Translations under genes and position numbers: made by a program | Notes under the pieces: generated by a model | The model's input: only the letters and a program-made list of their open reading frames with translations | Told to the model about the DNA's origin: nothing | The model's database searches: none | NCBI GenBank assembly: GCA_900608495.1 | Contig: UWYT01000178.1 | Location: 1 to 64,000 of the forward strand | Direction of reading: 5' to 3' | Length of the DNA: 64,000 nucleotides | From: Olavius algarvensis spirochete endosymbiont | GTDB taxonomy: Bacteria > Spirochaetota > Spirochaetia > DSM-2461 | Shown: positions 27,092-34,296 of the stretch, piece by piece | Layout: each line of letters starts with the position of its first letter | Position numbering within the stretch: position 1 is the first letter of the stretch

Positions 27092-27831
27092 ACAGATTCT
27101 CCTATATGGTTGTGCAACTCCTTGAAGTGTTCTCGAAATCTTTCCTCAAGCTCTCTTAACGACAATTCAGCTTTCCTCATACTTCCTTCACTTTCCTGAA
27201 GCTTCCTCACCGTATCCTCGAGACCGCCGAGGGCCGCAAGTGTCTGTTCCGCTTCAACAACCACCTGTTCCTTAAAGGTTTCCACCGCCTTGGAATCGGA
27301 TACATCTAGTGCCTTGGATGCCTCAACAAGTCCAAGCACTGGTATCTTCAGATGTTCAGTAAGATATATCAATGATTTGTTCAAAGAATCCGCTAAAGCC
27401 AATCGCTTCTCTCTGAGAACTATTTGTCTTGAAAGCTCATGATTGCGCAAGACTGCCCTTATTCGGGCTAGAACTTCCGAGAAATTGAACGGTTTAATTA
27501 TGTAATCATCAATGCCAAGCTCAAAACCTTCTATTTTGTCCTTAACAGTGTCCATCGCTGAGAACATAATAATTGGAATATCTCTATACTTCAGAAATTC
27601 ATCTTCCTGCTTGAGCATTTTTGTAAGTTCCCAACCGGACAACTGAGGCATTATATTGTCTAGAATAATAAGATCTGGGGAATTTGCCTTGATTTTCTCA
27701 AGTCCCTCACTCCCATCCGAGGCCATAATAACTTCAAAACCAAGGCGGGTTAACATTACATCGAAGAAATCGAGATTGATTTGCTCATCATCAATAATCA
27801 GAATCTTCTTTTTATTCATTCCCAAGCTCAT
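27088..27831 (-). CDS. Single-domain response regulator with coiled-coil tail
   Basis: About 247 residues. A CheY-like receiver spans residues 1-125 (KILIIDDEQIN acidic pair, LIILDNIMPQLSGWE with the phospho-Asp, MFSAMD, and IIKPFNFSEVL with the Lys). The rest is helical with a long amphipathic C-terminus (SEGSMRKAELSLRELEERFREH) likely to form a coiled coil; no DNA-binding or enzymatic output is present. ATG at 27831 is chosen; an in-frame ATG at 27819 is possible. It probably signals through protein contacts, and the overlapping TPR and bactofilin genes are candidate partners. The kinase is not in the cluster. Confidence 0.82.
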   Translation of the reverse strand: MSLGMNKKKILIIDDEQINLDFFDVMLTRLGFEVIMASDGSEGLEKIKANSPDLIILDNIMPQLSGWELTKMLKQEDEFLKYRDIPIIMFSAMDTVKDKIEGFELGIDDYIIKPFNFSEVLARIRAVLRNHELSRQIVLREKRLALADSLNKSLIYLTEHLKIPVLGLVEASKALDVSDSKAVETFKEQVVVEAEQTLAALGGLEDTVRKLQESEGSMRKAELSLRELEERFREHFKELHNHIGESV

Positions 27832-27886
27832 TTTCGCATGCCTTTCAAGTTCAATCAAGAATCAGTTCCAGATTGGACACTGCTGA

Positions 27887-28210
27887 TTAGCTTTGACTGC
27901 GCAGGTTCCAAGCTATTTCTCTCAACTCTTTGCCTGGCCGGAAAACTGTAACTCCATGGGTTTTCACCGGAACAAGTTCACCGGTTTTGGGGTTGCGCGC
28001 CTTCTCACGACCCTTGCGTGTACGTATTTCGAAGGTTCCAAAACCGCGTAGCTCCACAACCCTATCGTCACTCAGTGCGTTTTTAACCTCTTCAAAAAAG
28101 GAATCTATTACACAATGAATAGTTCCACGAGTGGCTCCGGATTCCCCGTCATGGATATGCTCTATAATCTCGCCCTTGGTCATTTTCACTTGATAACTGT
28201 TCTTGTTCAT
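27887..28210 (-). CDS. HU/IHF family DNA-binding protein
   Basis: 107 residues. The DNABII fold is clear: MTKGEIIEHI, then VIDSFFEEVKNALSDDRVVELRGFGTFEIRTRKGREKARNPKTGE and the C-terminal VTVFRPGKELRE. The proline of RNPKTGE intercalates DNA at the bend. It compacts and bends DNA. It has a short N-terminal leader (NKNSYQVK) and a C-terminal tail beyond the usual 90 residues. It lies 25 bases after rpsT and ahead of the receiver gene on the same strand. Confidence 0.93.
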   Translation of the reverse strand: MNKNSYQVKMTKGEIIEHIHDGESGATRGTIHCVIDSFFEEVKNALSDDRVVELRGFGTFEIRTRKGREKARNPKTGELVPVKTHGVTVFRPGKELREIAWNLRSQS

Positions 28211-28235
28211 CGTCTTCTCGTCAAACTTATTTCTT

Positions 28236-28505
28236 TCACACCTGGGTCAATACAGCAAGTTTCTTGTGGAGTCGAGATTTTTTTCGTGCGGCAGTGTTGC
28301 GATGATAAAGGCCATTACCAGCAGCTGTATCAATCAATTTAACAAATTCGGAGAATCGGGCCTCAGCAACAAGTTTCTCCTTTTTGGCAACAGCAGTTTC
28401 AAAGGCTTTGATACTCGTTCTAACACGGCTTCTGGTTGAACGATTACGTATGCGTTGTTTTAGATTCTGACGATGCCTCTTTATGGCTGTTTTGGAATTG
28501 GGCAA
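28236..28505 (-). CDS. rpsT: 30S ribosomal protein S20 (TTG start)
   Basis: 89 residues if started at TTG 28505: PNSKTAIKRHRQNLKQRIRNRSTRSRVR, then ETAVAKKEK, and AGNGLYHRNTAARKKSRLHKKL. This matches S20 in length and N-terminus, which almost always begins MPN(I/S)K. A GAGG ribosome-binding site lies 9 bases before the TTG. An upstream ATG at 28520 overlaps that ribosome-binding site and would add five unusual residues, and the frame stays open to 28547, so automatic calls will overextend it. S20 helps assemble the small subunit; the TTG start could limit its dosage. Confidence 0.92.
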   Translation of the reverse strand: MPNSKTAIKRHRQNLKQRIRNRSTRSRVRTSIKAFETAVAKKEKLVAEARFSEFVKLIDTAAGNGLYHRNTAARKKSRLHKKLAVLTQV

Positions 28506-28660
28506 TACTACAAACCTCATCTTAAGACTAAGAATACCGTGTGCCATTATAAGCAGATAAATTTTCCATGGTCAAGAACTGCTGGCAATCTCACAGACAA
28601 TTTAGCACTCGACTTGCAAAATAGATGATTTGCATTCACTGGAAGACAGTTTTCAACTTC

Positions 28661-28831
28661 TTAATTGAAATCTTTCGGACGTCTCTCTTCACGCTTACAT
28701 TTTTCACAGTAAGCTAAATGCTTTATGCGTCCATTCGAAAAAATTGAACGCATCTTCACCTCACCACCACATGTACAAGCAAACTTATGCGTCCCCGATA
28801 TTACTCGAGCGTTTTTACTGGTCCACGCCAT
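28661..28831 (-). CDS. Small zinc-ribbon protein, 56 residues
   Basis: ATG at 28831 to TAA at 28661 with a GGAG ribosome-binding site 5 bases upstream. The protein begins MAWTSKNARVISG and carries two cysteine pairs, ACTCGG and YCEKCKREER, about 22 residues apart, a one-ribbon zinc site; the rest is strongly basic. Nucleic-acid or ribosome association is plausible given the charge and the S20 gene immediately downstream (155 bases), but I recognise no named family. The frame has no internal stop in 57 codons and uses codons like its neighbours. Confidence 0.8.
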   Translation of the reverse strand: MAWTSKNARVISGTHKFACTCGGEVKMRSIFSNGRIKHLAYCEKCKREERRPKDFN

Positions 28832-28908
28832 TCATGCTCCTTCACCTCAATAGATACTTGCAGTTTGACACTAGCAAAACTGCTATGTCAACATTGAACG
28901 GTTTACAC

Positions 28909-29850
28909 TCATTTATTTTCGGCAGTATTCAACCTATCGTTTCGTATTTCCCATCCACCCTCAGGGTTTTGAACAATGTCAGATAAATTTACGTACATGA
29001 GGCGTCCTCCAGATGCGGAAAGCTGAATGGTTCGCGAAAGCATATTTATCTCTGCCACCTCGTATATAACTCCCTCATGAGCAATCCTGGTGTCTCTTCT
29101 AGGTAGCTGCTTTTTTTCGCCGGCATAGTTCTCAAGTTCGTATGACAAGCAACAAAGCAGCCTGTTACATGGACCCGTCGCTTTCAATAGATTAAGTGGG
29201 AGGTTTTGATCTTTGGCCATCTTAATGGAAACAGAAGCGAGCTGATCTGTAATGCTGTGACAGCAGTATAATCGACCGCAAACAGCCGCACCACCAACCA
29301 TTTTTGTTTCGTCTCTGGCTCCAACATGTCGCAATTCAATACGTTTCTTAAAATGGGCTGTCAACAACTTAGCCAATTCTCGAAAATCGATCCTCTTCTC
29401 GGCTGTAAAGAAAAACAAAATCTTTCGCTCGTCCAATGTACAATGAGAGGACACTAATTTCATTGCGAGTTTAAGTTTGGAAATTTTTTCGTGACATTTC
29501 TTGAATGCTTCCTTTTCCAGCTTTTCCAAAGAGCTGCGTTTAAAAAAATCCTTTCCCGCTGCAATGCGAATAATCCGTCTAATACTTGCAGTTTCAACCG
29601 AATCCAAGCTGGAAACGGGACCCCTCATACACGCTAAATCCATTCCATATCGTGTAATCATTACAACAAAATCACCCCGAGTTATTCCCATATCCACAGG
29701 TGGCGAACAGAATTCGAAATCATTAGTCGATACTACCCTTGCCTTCCATAGATTATTGGGCATATCCCGAGAAGTGGATTTTTTGGAAATATCCTTGGCT
29801 TGCCGTCTTGGTTTTTTTCGTTTCTTCATATTGGGAGTCAAGTCCCTCAT
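28909..29850 (-). CDS. PSP1 domain protein (RicT/YaaT-like)
   Basis: 313 residues. A basic, low-complexity N-terminus of about 35 residues precedes the PSP1 domain. The central RHVGARDETKMVGG and the cysteine-rich pair GRLYCCHS and GPCNRLLCCLSYE match RicT, which in Bacillus subtilis binds [4Fe-4S] clusters with RicA and RicF and steers RNase Y. The six cysteines are retained; ricA/ricF homologues are not in this window. The ATG overlaps the YaaR stop by 4 bases. In Firmicutes holB lies between yaaR and yaaT; here the two genes are fused in translation with no holB. Confidence 0.87.
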   Translation of the reverse strand: MRDLTPNMKKRKKPRRQAKDISKKSTSRDMPNNLWKARVVSTNDFEFCSPPVDMGITRGDFVVMITRYGMDLACMRGPVSSLDSVETASIRRIIRIAAGKDFFKRSSLEKLEKEAFKKCHEKISKLKLAMKLVSSHCTLDERKILFFFTAEKRIDFRELAKLLTAHFKKRIELRHVGARDETKMVGGAAVCGRLYCCHSITDQLASVSIKMAKDQNLPLNLLKATGPCNRLLCCLSYELENYAGEKKQLPRRDTRIAHEGVIYEVAEINMLSRTIQLSASGGRLMYVNLSDIVQNPEGGWEIRNDRLNTAENK

Positions 29851-30389
29851 CCGCTTAGATCCACCAGCATCCCGTGTATTTCATTTATGCGTCGTAAGAT
29901 TTCCAGTTGTCCCGCCTGGTTTTTGATGACATGTGATGCCAAACTTTCGAGTTTTTCGTCAACCACTCGAACAATCAGATACTTCTTCTGTTGCATAGTT
30001 TTAGAATTTCTCGAACCCGTAATTTCCTCAACTTCAAGGCTGTATTCAAGGATATATCGTAGAAATCTTCTCACCGCCTTTTTGTATTCACTAAGAGGTC
30101 CGAACACTGGATCCTTGATTAATTCATCGCCTGCCTGATGCACATCATCGAGAAGTTCTTCAATCGATTCTGTGCCATCTAGTTCAGGCAACAATCCCAC
30201 GGATGTTAACCTGCTATCTCTAGTCGCCTTCTCAACAGCGGAGGAAAAGGACCCTTTAGCCGTTTTAGACCTTTCACTGCCCCTTTTCTTTTTCATTCTC
30301 GCCTCTAGCGATGAGTCAATTTGACCAAGTTTACTTATATCCACAATCAGTCCAGAGACGCGGGTGTCTTTCGCTGTCGACTTCCCCAA
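29847..30389 (-). CDS. YaaR family protein (DUF327)
   Basis: 180 residues. A variable, charged N-terminus is followed by the helical DUF327 core: LLDDVHQAGDELIKDPVFGPLSEYKKAVRRFLRYILE, then KKYLIVRVVDEKLESLASHVIKNQ. Function is unknown in any organism I can name; the family travels with PSP1/YaaT. The ATG lies within the 3' end of the bactofilin gene (43-base overlap), and the stop overlaps the PSP1 start, forming a tightly coupled bactofilin-YaaR-PSP1 chain. Confidence 0.85.
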   Translation of the reverse strand: MGKSTAKDTRVSGLIVDISKLGQIDSSLEARMKKKRGSERSKTAKGSFSSAVEKATRDSRLTSVGLLPELDGTESIEELLDDVHQAGDELIKDPVFGPLSEYKKAVRRFLRYILEYSLEVEEITGSRNSKTMQQKKYLIVRVVDEKLESLASHVIKNQAGQLEILRRINEIHGMLVDLSG

Positions 30390-30793
30390 TCAATTATGAA
30401 CTTGGCCTGCTCACTTTGAGGTGCACTCGCCAGGACATCGGCCCTCTTCGAAACAGTACAGTGCCCGTGCAATAAGACGCCTTCTTCAATAATCAGCTCG
30501 GGAGTGCTTATATTGCCAATCATAGCGCAAGTGGACAAAAGAACCACCTTTCTTGTTGCTTTGATTTCTCCTTTAACAACTCCGCCAACTACAACAGTCT
30601 CAGCATTTAAGATGCACCGTGCCCTGCCTTCCTTGCCCACCAATATGCGACCATTTGTTTCAATACTGCCCTCAAAATCGCCATCTATCCGTAACAACCC
30701 CTGCAAAATCAAGTCGCCGCGGAATCTGGTGCCGTTTCCGATAATTGAATTGACGAGAGTCTGATCCTTTAAATAATCTTCTTTATTACGCAC
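30347..30793 (-). CDS. Bactofilin (first copy)
   Basis: 148 residues with the bactofilin core: NSIIGNGTRFRGDLILQGLLRIDGDFEGSIETNGRILVGKEG, then VVVGGVVKGEIKATRKVVLLSTCAMIGNI. It follows the M23 endopeptidase after 4 bases and overlaps yaaR by 43 bases. Bactofilin next to an M23 peptidase is the known shape-determining pair of helical bacteria (for example CcmA with Csd proteins in Helicobacter), so a role in guiding cell-wall cutting for helical or curved form is likely. The Gln/Ser-rich tail is not conserved in the family. Confidence 0.9.
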   Translation of the reverse strand: MRNKEDYLKDQTLVNSIIGNGTRFRGDLILQGLLRIDGDFEGSIETNGRILVGKEGRARCILNAETVVVGGVVKGEIKATRKVVLLSTCAMIGNISTPELIIEEGVLLHGHCTVSKRADVLASAPQSEQAKFIIDWGSRQRKTPASLD

Positions 30794-30797
30794 GAGT

Positions 30798-31877
30798 CTA
30801 TTGATATCGCTGAAGTTTGGATAAAACTTGCTGTGTTGGAGAGTTTGTTTTTGCCATATTCAGAAATTTTATCGGATCCACTAGCTGAGTTCCAATCATC
30901 ACTTCATAGTGCAGATGCGCTCCTGTAGACTGGCCTGAGTTTCCCATAGTCCCAATCACATCGCCCCGAAGCACAGGCTGGCCCAGTTCGACCAGCTGTC
31001 GCTGCAAATGTGCATAACGGGTTTTGAACCCATAATTATGCTGAATATCTATATAGAGACCAAAACCCTGTGGATCGTAGTCTATTTTCACTACCTTGCC
31101 GTTGGCGGTGGAAACAATCGGTGTGCCGTAAAGGAAGGCAAGATCGAGACCCCTATGCAAATACCAGTGTTTGCGGATGGGATGAATGGAAGGTCCAAAG
31201 ACCTGAGTCGTCCAACCATTGACGCCCTTAAGAGGCCAACGGGTAGGTATATCTGATAACAAATCTTTTTGACCTACCAGTATTGAGCTTATATTTTCCA
31301 ATGCCGAAGTGGAATTCTCCAGAGTCACCCGAAGTGCCTTGAGATCGGTAATCTCGGTAAGTGTACCCTGACCGCTCTGTTTAATTGAGAGTAGTGATGA
31401 CAAATCACCGCCTTGTGTTGTCGGGTTATTTGCATTTTCATCAAATTCCAATATGCCTATCGCATTATTCACGCTTTCTTTGAACACATCTGCGGACACA
31501 ACCAACTGTCCAACTTCATCTCTGACCGAATCAAGACTGGCTTCCGTCTTGGATAAATCTCTTGATCGAGAAGCCAGAAGAACCTCTTTATCTGAGAAAT
31601 CAAGTGAAATCCAAAGGAACCCTGTTAGAAGTGCCAAGAGAATGATTCCAACAAAAAACACTGTGAAAAAAGTAACTTGGAAGTGAATTGTCTGCTTTTC
31701 TGAATGAGGGACAAGCATTATCGTATATTTTTGCCTGCCAATATTCCAGAGTGCTCCCAATACACCTCCCTTATTCCCAGGTCGCCAGGCCTTTTTATTC
31801 TTTCCGGATCTCAAATTGGGCACTCTATCCCCTAAAAAGTAAGTTAAATCAAAATATTTCTTAGCATTATAACTCAC
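30798..31877 (-). CDS. M23 family peptidoglycan endopeptidase, membrane-anchored
   Basis: 359 residues. A cytoplasmic basic N-terminus, one transmembrane helix (VTFFTVFFVGIILLALLTGFLW, residues 72-93), a coiled-coil region (LSKTEASLDSVRDEVGQLV), and the LytM/M23 domain from about 225. Zinc and catalytic motifs are HRGLDLAF (HxxxD), RYAHLQ and GAHLHYEV (HxH), so the protease looks active. It would cleave peptide cross-links in the periplasm. Start is GTG at 31877. It heads the M23-bactofilin-YaaR-PSP1 transcript and is divergent from tatD. Confidence 0.92.
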   Translation of the reverse strand: MSYNAKKYFDLTYFLGDRVPNLRSGKNKKAWRPGNKGGVLGALWNIGRQKYTIMLVPHSEKQTIHFQVTFFTVFFVGIILLALLTGFLWISLDFSDKEVLLASRSRDLSKTEASLDSVRDEVGQLVVSADVFKESVNNAIGILEFDENANNPTTQGGDLSSLLSIKQSGQGTLTEITDLKALRVTLENSTSALENISSILVGQKDLLSDIPTRWPLKGVNGWTTQVFGPSIHPIRKHWYLHRGLDLAFLYGTPIVSTANGKVVKIDYDPQGFGLYIDIQHNYGFKTRYAHLQRQLVELGQPVLRGDVIGTMGNSGQSTGAHLHYEVMIGTQLVDPIKFLNMAKTNSPTQQVLSKLQRYQ

Positions 31878-31927
31878 GACTGCAAGAAACTCAAGCTGTC
31901 GGAAATGCCAGTTAAATACGATTTATG

Positions 31928-31957
31928 TTGACATCCCCCCGCAAGCATTGCTAACAA
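31928..31957 (+). promoter_or_regulatory. Candidate sigma-70 promoter for the TatD-like gene
   Basis: TTGACA at 31928-31933 and TAACAA at 31952-31957 are separated by 18 bases, reading toward the TatD-like hydrolase. A perfect -35 with a fair -10 makes this a reasonable promoter; it lies in the 173-base divergent gap with the M23 gene. Confidence 0.45.
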
Positions 31958-32050
31958 TAGACTTAGTCTCCGGCTTGGACTGATTATCTAGCCTTTTTGC
32001 CCAGCCAGGCTTCGGAACAACCCAGATTTCCCAAGAAAGTGAGTTTGCTC

Positions 32051-32839
32051 ATGCGGTATTTCGACACCCACGCACATATTGGTTTAATTCACGAAGACCC
32101 GATTGAACAATTAATCATCACCCAGGAAGCAAAACAGGTCAACGTACTCAAAATAGTGAGCATAACAAACAACCTGCAGGACTTTAACGAAGTATATCAC
32201 AATTTATCCACAGCTTCCAATGTGGTATTCAGTATCGGAGTATCCCCGTCAGAAGTTCAGAATCCGGGCATTGATTGGCAACAAAAAATTAGTGATGGTG
32301 TACGAAAGGATCGTGTGGTAGCTATCGGAGAAACCGGGTTGGACTATTTTCGAAAATTCGGGGATAAGAGTTCACAAGTGGAGTTGTTTATTGCGCAATT
32401 GGAGCTGGCTGAAAGCTACGGCTTGCCGGTAATTATTCACAATCGCAAGGCGGGACACGATATCAAGGAAATACTCAAATCCAATCTTCCCTCCAAAGGA
32501 GGAGTGCTTCACTGTTACTCGGAAGACTGGGAATATGCCTCGGAGATGCTTGAAAATCACGCCAATATTTACTTCTCGTTTGCGGGGAATGTAACTTACC
32601 GAAACGCTCGAAACCTGCATGAAACAGTTTGCAACCTGCCTATGGATCGCATTGTTATTGAAAGTGAGAGCCCTTTCATGGTACCTGCAGATTATCGTGG
32701 CAGACGGAATAAGCCCGTATATCTACCGTCCATATCAGCCTTTATTGCCGCAATAAAGGAGTTAGACGAAACTGAGGTTGCAGAGGCACTCTGGAATAAC
32801 GCATGTAAGCTTTTTGGTTTCGAAGCCAATCCTCAGTAA
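32051..32839 (+). CDS. TatD family metal-dependent hydrolase
   Basis: 262 residues. The TIM-barrel metal ligands are visible: RYFDTHAHIG (HxH), AIGETGLDYF (Glu), PVIIHNRKA (His) and LHCYS (His). The last motif, normally ETD(S/A)P, reads IESESP, so the catalytic Asp is replaced by Glu. TatD proteins are 3'-5' DNA/RNA exonucleases or D-aminoacyl-type hydrolases. The frame extends to a TTG at 31997, but ATG 32051 aligns with the family start. Single plus-strand gene with its own promoter candidate. Confidence 0.88.
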   Translation: MRYFDTHAHIGLIHEDPIEQLIITQEAKQVNVLKIVSITNNLQDFNEVYHNLSTASNVVFSIGVSPSEVQNPGIDWQQKISDGVRKDRVVAIGETGLDYFRKFGDKSSQVELFIAQLELAESYGLPVIIHNRKAGHDIKEILKSNLPSKGGVLHCYSEDWEYASEMLENHANIYFSFAGNVTYRNARNLHETVCNLPMDRIVIESESPFMVPADYRGRRNKPVYLPSISAFIAAIKELDETEVAEALWNNACKLFGFEANPQ

Positions 32840-32955
32840 TCTCAGCAAATGGCGATTATACGGAAAATTCGTGCGATTTGAGATATCAAAAAACTAAACG
32901 TCCTGCTCCACGATGATTTCGATTGATGCGTTCGGGAGAAGTTACCGTGCTGGCT

Positions 32956-33693
32956 CTAGCTCTTTGCATACACATCCTGCTGCCGTCGCACTTCATACAT
33001 CAATATACCAGCCGCAGTTGCAACATTGAGCGAGTCTAAGTTCCCGCTGACTGGTATCCTAAGTAAACCATCACAATTATCCCTTACAAGCCGGTGCAGT
33101 CCCTTACCTTCTCGGCCCATAACGAGCGCTATCCGGCCCACTAAATTGATTTCCCGGATGCTTGTACCCCTCGTGTCCGCACCCCACACCCAAAATCCCA
33201 TATCCTTTAATTCGCCAAGAGTTCTCGCTATATTTGGCACCTTCAACAGTGGAATCCATTCGATGGCGCCTGCGGAAGTTCGGCTTAAAATGTCCGTATC
33301 CTCGCCAGCCGAACGTCTTTTCGGAATTATGACGGCCAAAACGCAAAACTGTTCGGCCGCCCTGATAACTGCTCCCAGATTCCGCGGATCGGTAATCCCA
33401 TCCAATAATACCACCAAACTATCATTTCCGATCGTTGATTCGATATCTCCAAGCGACCTAATTGCACCGCTCTCCCTTTGCTTGCCGGTTTCTATTGCAT
33501 ACCCGCGGTGTCCCATATTGCGCGTTAGCTTAGTGAGAGTTTTCTCGCTAACCTGGCGTATTGAAACACCGTGTTCATTCGCCAATTTTTCCAACTCATT
33601 CGCTCGTCTCGATTTTCTCGAAATAAAAAGAGTTCCACGACCCCGCTTAATTGCTTCGGCCACTCCATTTGCGCCGGTTAAGAAAATTTTCAC
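32956..33693 (-). CDS. rlmB: 23S rRNA (guanosine-2'-O-)-methyltransferase, RlmB/TrmH family
   Basis: 245 residues. A short L30e-like substrate-binding region (ANGVAEAIKRG, then LEKLANEHGVSIRQV) is followed by the SPOUT methyltransferase knot with the three family motifs: LDGITDPRNLGAVIRAAEQF, LVMGREGKGL and IPVSGNLDSLNVATAAGILMYE. It methylates a ribose in 23S rRNA (G2251 in E. coli for RlmB). Start is GTG at 33693. It is divergent from dtd with about 90 bases between the coding regions. Confidence 0.88.
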   Translation of the reverse strand: MKIFLTGANGVAEAIKRGRGTLFISRKSRRANELEKLANEHGVSIRQVSEKTLTKLTRNMGHRGYAIETGKQRESGAIRSLGDIESTIGNDSLVVLLDGITDPRNLGAVIRAAEQFCVLAVIIPKRRSAGEDTDILSRTSAGAIEWIPLLKVPNIARTLGELKDMGFWVWGADTRGTSIREINLVGRIALVMGREGKGLHRLVRDNCDGLLRIPVSGNLDSLNVATAAGILMYEVRRQQDVYAKS

Positions 33694-33786
33694 GAGGCTA
33701 TGCTATCATCTGGGCGGTCTACAATCAAACGACGGCAATGTTCCACACCGGTGCATTGCTGTATACTTATCCTTGGTGGAGCCTTG

Positions 33787-34233
33787 ATGGTAGCAGTGGT
33801 TCAGCTGGTTAGCGAAGCTTCAGTTGAGATTGACAGTGATGAAATTCGCAGCATTGAAACCGGGCTGGTGATATTTCTGGGAGTTGGTTGCGACGATCAA
33901 CTTGATGATTCATTCTGGCTCGCCCGCAAAATTGCCAATATTCGCATTTTCAAAGATGAAGAAAACAAAATCAATCTATCGACATCAGATGTTGGAGGAG
34001 ACATGTTGGTTGTGAGTCAGTTTACTTTGCTTGCGGATCTGCGAAAGGGTAATCGCCCCTCACTAAATGCGGCGGCGTCCAATGAGGTGGCAATACCGCT
34101 GTATAATGCATTTATATCGGAACTGAAAAGGGTATTTAACGGCAGAGTTCTAAGTGGTGAATTTGGCTCATCAATGAGAGTTTCTCTCGTCAACGTCGGG
34201 CCATTTACCCTTATTATCAATAGCAGAAACTAA
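33787..34233 (+). CDS. dtd: D-aminoacyl-tRNA deacylase
   Basis: 148 residues. MVAVVQLVSEASVEI start, the catalytic SQFTLLAD motif, KGNRPSL and the second strand motif NVGPFTLI match Dtd, which hydrolyses D-amino acids (and glycine misloaded on tRNA-Ala) from tRNA. The usual NDGPVT motif is altered to NVGPFT (Gly-Pro kept). ATG at 33787 is chosen because GGTGGAG lies just upstream; the open frame runs back to 33700. It converges with gdhA across 63 bases. Confidence 0.92.
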   Translation: MVAVVQLVSEASVEIDSDEIRSIETGLVIFLGVGCDDQLDDSFWLARKIANIRIFKDEENKINLSTSDVGGDMLVVSQFTLLADLRKGNRPSLNAAASNEVAIPLYNAFISELKRVFNGRVLSGEFGSSMRVSLVNVGPFTLIINSRN

Positions 34234-34296
34234 TCCATGGATAAATCCAGCAAGAGAATTCATATCTAGTGTTGCCTGTTTCAATCCGTTGGGTGA

